This document shows, piece after piece, positions 5,673-6,721 of a stretch of 6,721 bases of DNA. The position numbers and the translations under genes were made by a program. The stretch comes from Candidatus Cloacimonas sp. 4484_275 (GTDB taxonomy: Bacteria; Cloacimonadota; Cloacimonadia; Cloacimonadales; TCS61), in the NCBI GenBank assembly GCA_002085205.1, contig NATF01000092.1:1-6721 (forward strand), given 5' to 3'. Every line of letters begins with the position of its first letter. Positions within the stretch are counted from its first letter, which is position 1. The notes under the pieces are model-generated. The model searched no databases. It was not told the origin of the DNA and saw only the letters and a list, made by a program, of their open reading frames with translations.

Positions 5673-6383
5673 CAGGATTTTTTCAGCTTCTCGCAAGTCG
5701 GCGGGTGTATCAATTCCGATTCCTCGATAATCCGTTTCTACCATTTTTATCTTTATGCCGTTTTCCAAAAGTCGAAGTTGTTCCAATTTTTCTATTCGTT
5801 CGAGTTTTCCAACCGGCAATTGAACGAATCTCATCAAAATTTCTTTTCGGAAAGCGTAAACGCCGATGTGTTTGTAATAGCTGATTTTTGTCGCTTCCGA
5901 ATCTCGTGGGAACGGAATTGCGGCACGCGAAAAATATAGAGCAAAATTATCTTTGTCACACACGACTTTCACATTATTCGGATTTTTCACATTTTTCTGG
6001 ATTTTATGCATTAGAGAAGCGACTTCAATTTCTTTATTTTCAAAAACGGAAATTAGTTTTAAGAGTGGTTTTTCCGAGATAAAAGGTTCGTCTCCCTGAA
6101 TATTGACGACGATATCACAATCAAGTTTGGAACAAACTTCAGCAACGCGGTCGGTTCCGCTTTTATGTTTCGGGGAGGTGAAAACGACTTTTCCGCCGAA
6201 ATTTTCAACGGCGTCAAAAATGCGTTGATCATCGGTGGCAACGATAATTTCATCGAAAATTCCGCTGTTTTTTGTTCTTTCGTAAACATGTTGGATTATC
6301 GGATTTTTACCCAAAATCGCCAACGGTTTTCCGGGAAATCTGGTTGAATTGTAGCGAGCAGGAATAATTGCCGCAATTTTCAT
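5658..6383 (-). CDS. kdsB: 3-deoxy-manno-octulosonate cytidylyltransferase (CMP-KDO synthetase)
   Basis: KdsB joins KDO to CMP from CTP, activating the sugar for attachment to lipid A; it acts in the cytoplasm and needs magnesium. The 241 residues are normal length. Motifs in order are IPARYNSTRFPGKPL at 7-21 (nucleotide-binding loop), SGTDRVAE at 75-82, NIQGDEPFI at 94-102, KHIGVYAFRKE at 171-181, EKLEQLRLLENG at 198-209 and GIDTPADL at 223-230. Asp98 and Asp225 are the probable metal ligands. No key motif is missing. The ATG at 6383 overlaps the stop of the upstream LPP20-like gene (ATGA), with GGAG 11 bases ahead of it. The gene shows that this organism makes a KDO-containing lipopolysaccharide. 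Its last codons double as the terminator T-run of the convergent FKBP gene. Confidence 0.95.
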   Translation of the reverse strand: MKIAAIIPARYNSTRFPGKPLAILGKNPIIQHVYERTKNSGIFDEIIVATDDQRIFDAVENFGGKVVFTSPKHKSGTDRVAEVCSKLDCDIVVNIQGDEPFISEKPLLKLISVFENKEIEVASLMHKIQKNVKNPNNVKVVCDKDNFALYFSRAAIPFPRDSEATKISYYKHIGVYAFRKEILMRFVQLPVGKLERIEKLEQLRLLENGIKIKMVETDYRGIGIDTPADLREAEKILKKQI

Positions 6384-6721
6384 TTTCTTTTCATCTCCAT
6401 TTCCAAATAAACCGTGTAACCGATGAGAGAATCTTTCATTTCGGTTCGAATATAACTGCGGGAAATTCTCAAGTTACCGATAATTTTGTTCGTTTCCAGA
6501 GTAATTAATTTTTCAATTTCTTCATTTTTACTTTTTACCAAACCCTCCACATTTTTTTCCAAATAATCAGCAATTTGCAATCGTGCTTTTTCGGCGGCTT
6601 TTTCCCACGCAATGATTAAATCCGACGAAGTTGCGGAAACATAAGTTTTAAGTTTGTGATTTTCTTTCGTTATTTTATTCTCAGCCAACCAAGAAGGTTC
6701 CGGCAAATAGTTTTTTTTCTT
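6380..6721 (-). CDS. LPP20-like envelope protein, C-terminal part (partial)
   Basis: This frame is open to the window edge, so the N-terminus is missing; 113 residues are visible. The TTG at 6706 could be mistaken for a start, but the frame reads KKKNYLPEPSWL through it and a signal peptide is probably upstream. A PxW motif early on, then a conserved-looking helix (SDLIIAWEKAAEKARLQIAD), a second charged helix, and a beta-rich end (IGYTVYLEMEMKRK) resemble the LPP20 family of small outer-membrane lipoproteins. I cannot see the lipobox that would confirm it. It precedes kdsB with a four-base ATGA overlap, which implies coupled translation. The family has no well-defined biochemical role. Confidence 0.45.
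   Translation of the reverse strand, partial: KKKNYLPEPSWLAENKITKENHKLKTYVSATSSDLIIAWEKAAEKARLQIADYLEKNVEGLVKSKNEEIEKLITLETNKIIGNLRISRSYIRTEMKDSLIGYTVYLEMEMKRK

Overview
The window is AT-rich DNA from a Gram-negative bacterium. Evidence for this: a CMP-KDO synthetase gene (lipopolysaccharide core), two probable lipoproteins, and an exported FKBP-type prolyl isomerase. Shine-Dalgarno sequences (GGAG, AGGAG, GAGG) precede several starts, which argues against typical Bacteroidetes. The calcium-motif/ASPIC-UnbV protein, low GC and lysine-rich proteins would suit an FCB-type or related candidate phylum (Cloacimonadota or Marinimicrobia-like), but this placement is a guess. I see no RNA gene, mobile element or CRISPR array.

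Layout. Bases 1-102 may hold the end of a plus-strand gene. A small single-span membrane protein follows (75-383, plus) and meets the next gene tail to tail with a 9-base overlap. From 4624 down to 375 the minus strand reads as one operon-like run: glycerate kinase (4624-3722, broken), an intact D-2-hydroxyacid dehydrogenase of the glyoxylate/hydroxypyruvate reductase type (3593-2616), and, coupled by an ATGA overlap, a large lipoprotein gene (2619-375, broken). A divergent spacer of about 180 bases separates this run from the plus-strand gene for a secreted two-domain FKBP isomerase (4807-5595), which ends in a good intrinsic terminator. Converging on it from the right edge are kdsB (6383-5658) and the 3' part of an LPP20-like gene (6721-6380), again joined by an ATGA overlap.

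How the genes fit together. The reductase and kinase would form a two-step route from hydroxypyruvate (or glyoxylate/tartronate semialdehyde) through D-glycerate to 2-phosphoglycerate. The lipoprotein downstream, if repaired, is about 734 residues: lipobox, helical TPR-like region, seven DxDxDG calcium-type repeats, and a C-terminal ASPIC/UnbV domain. kdsB, the LPP20-like protein and the FKBP isomerase serve the envelope.

The most notable feature is damage clustered in the minus-strand run. The lipoprotein frame is broken three times: an apparent one-base gain near 2317-2319, an exact 40-bp tandem duplication at 2131-2210, and an apparent one-base loss near 1825-1830. The glycerate kinase has lost about 55-60 internal residues, and its true C-terminal tail survives in another frame (3743-3624). 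The intact genes around them show no such damage. Either this is recent decay of two neighbouring genes or it is an assembly error; reads would decide. I did not find a convincing new biological system here.
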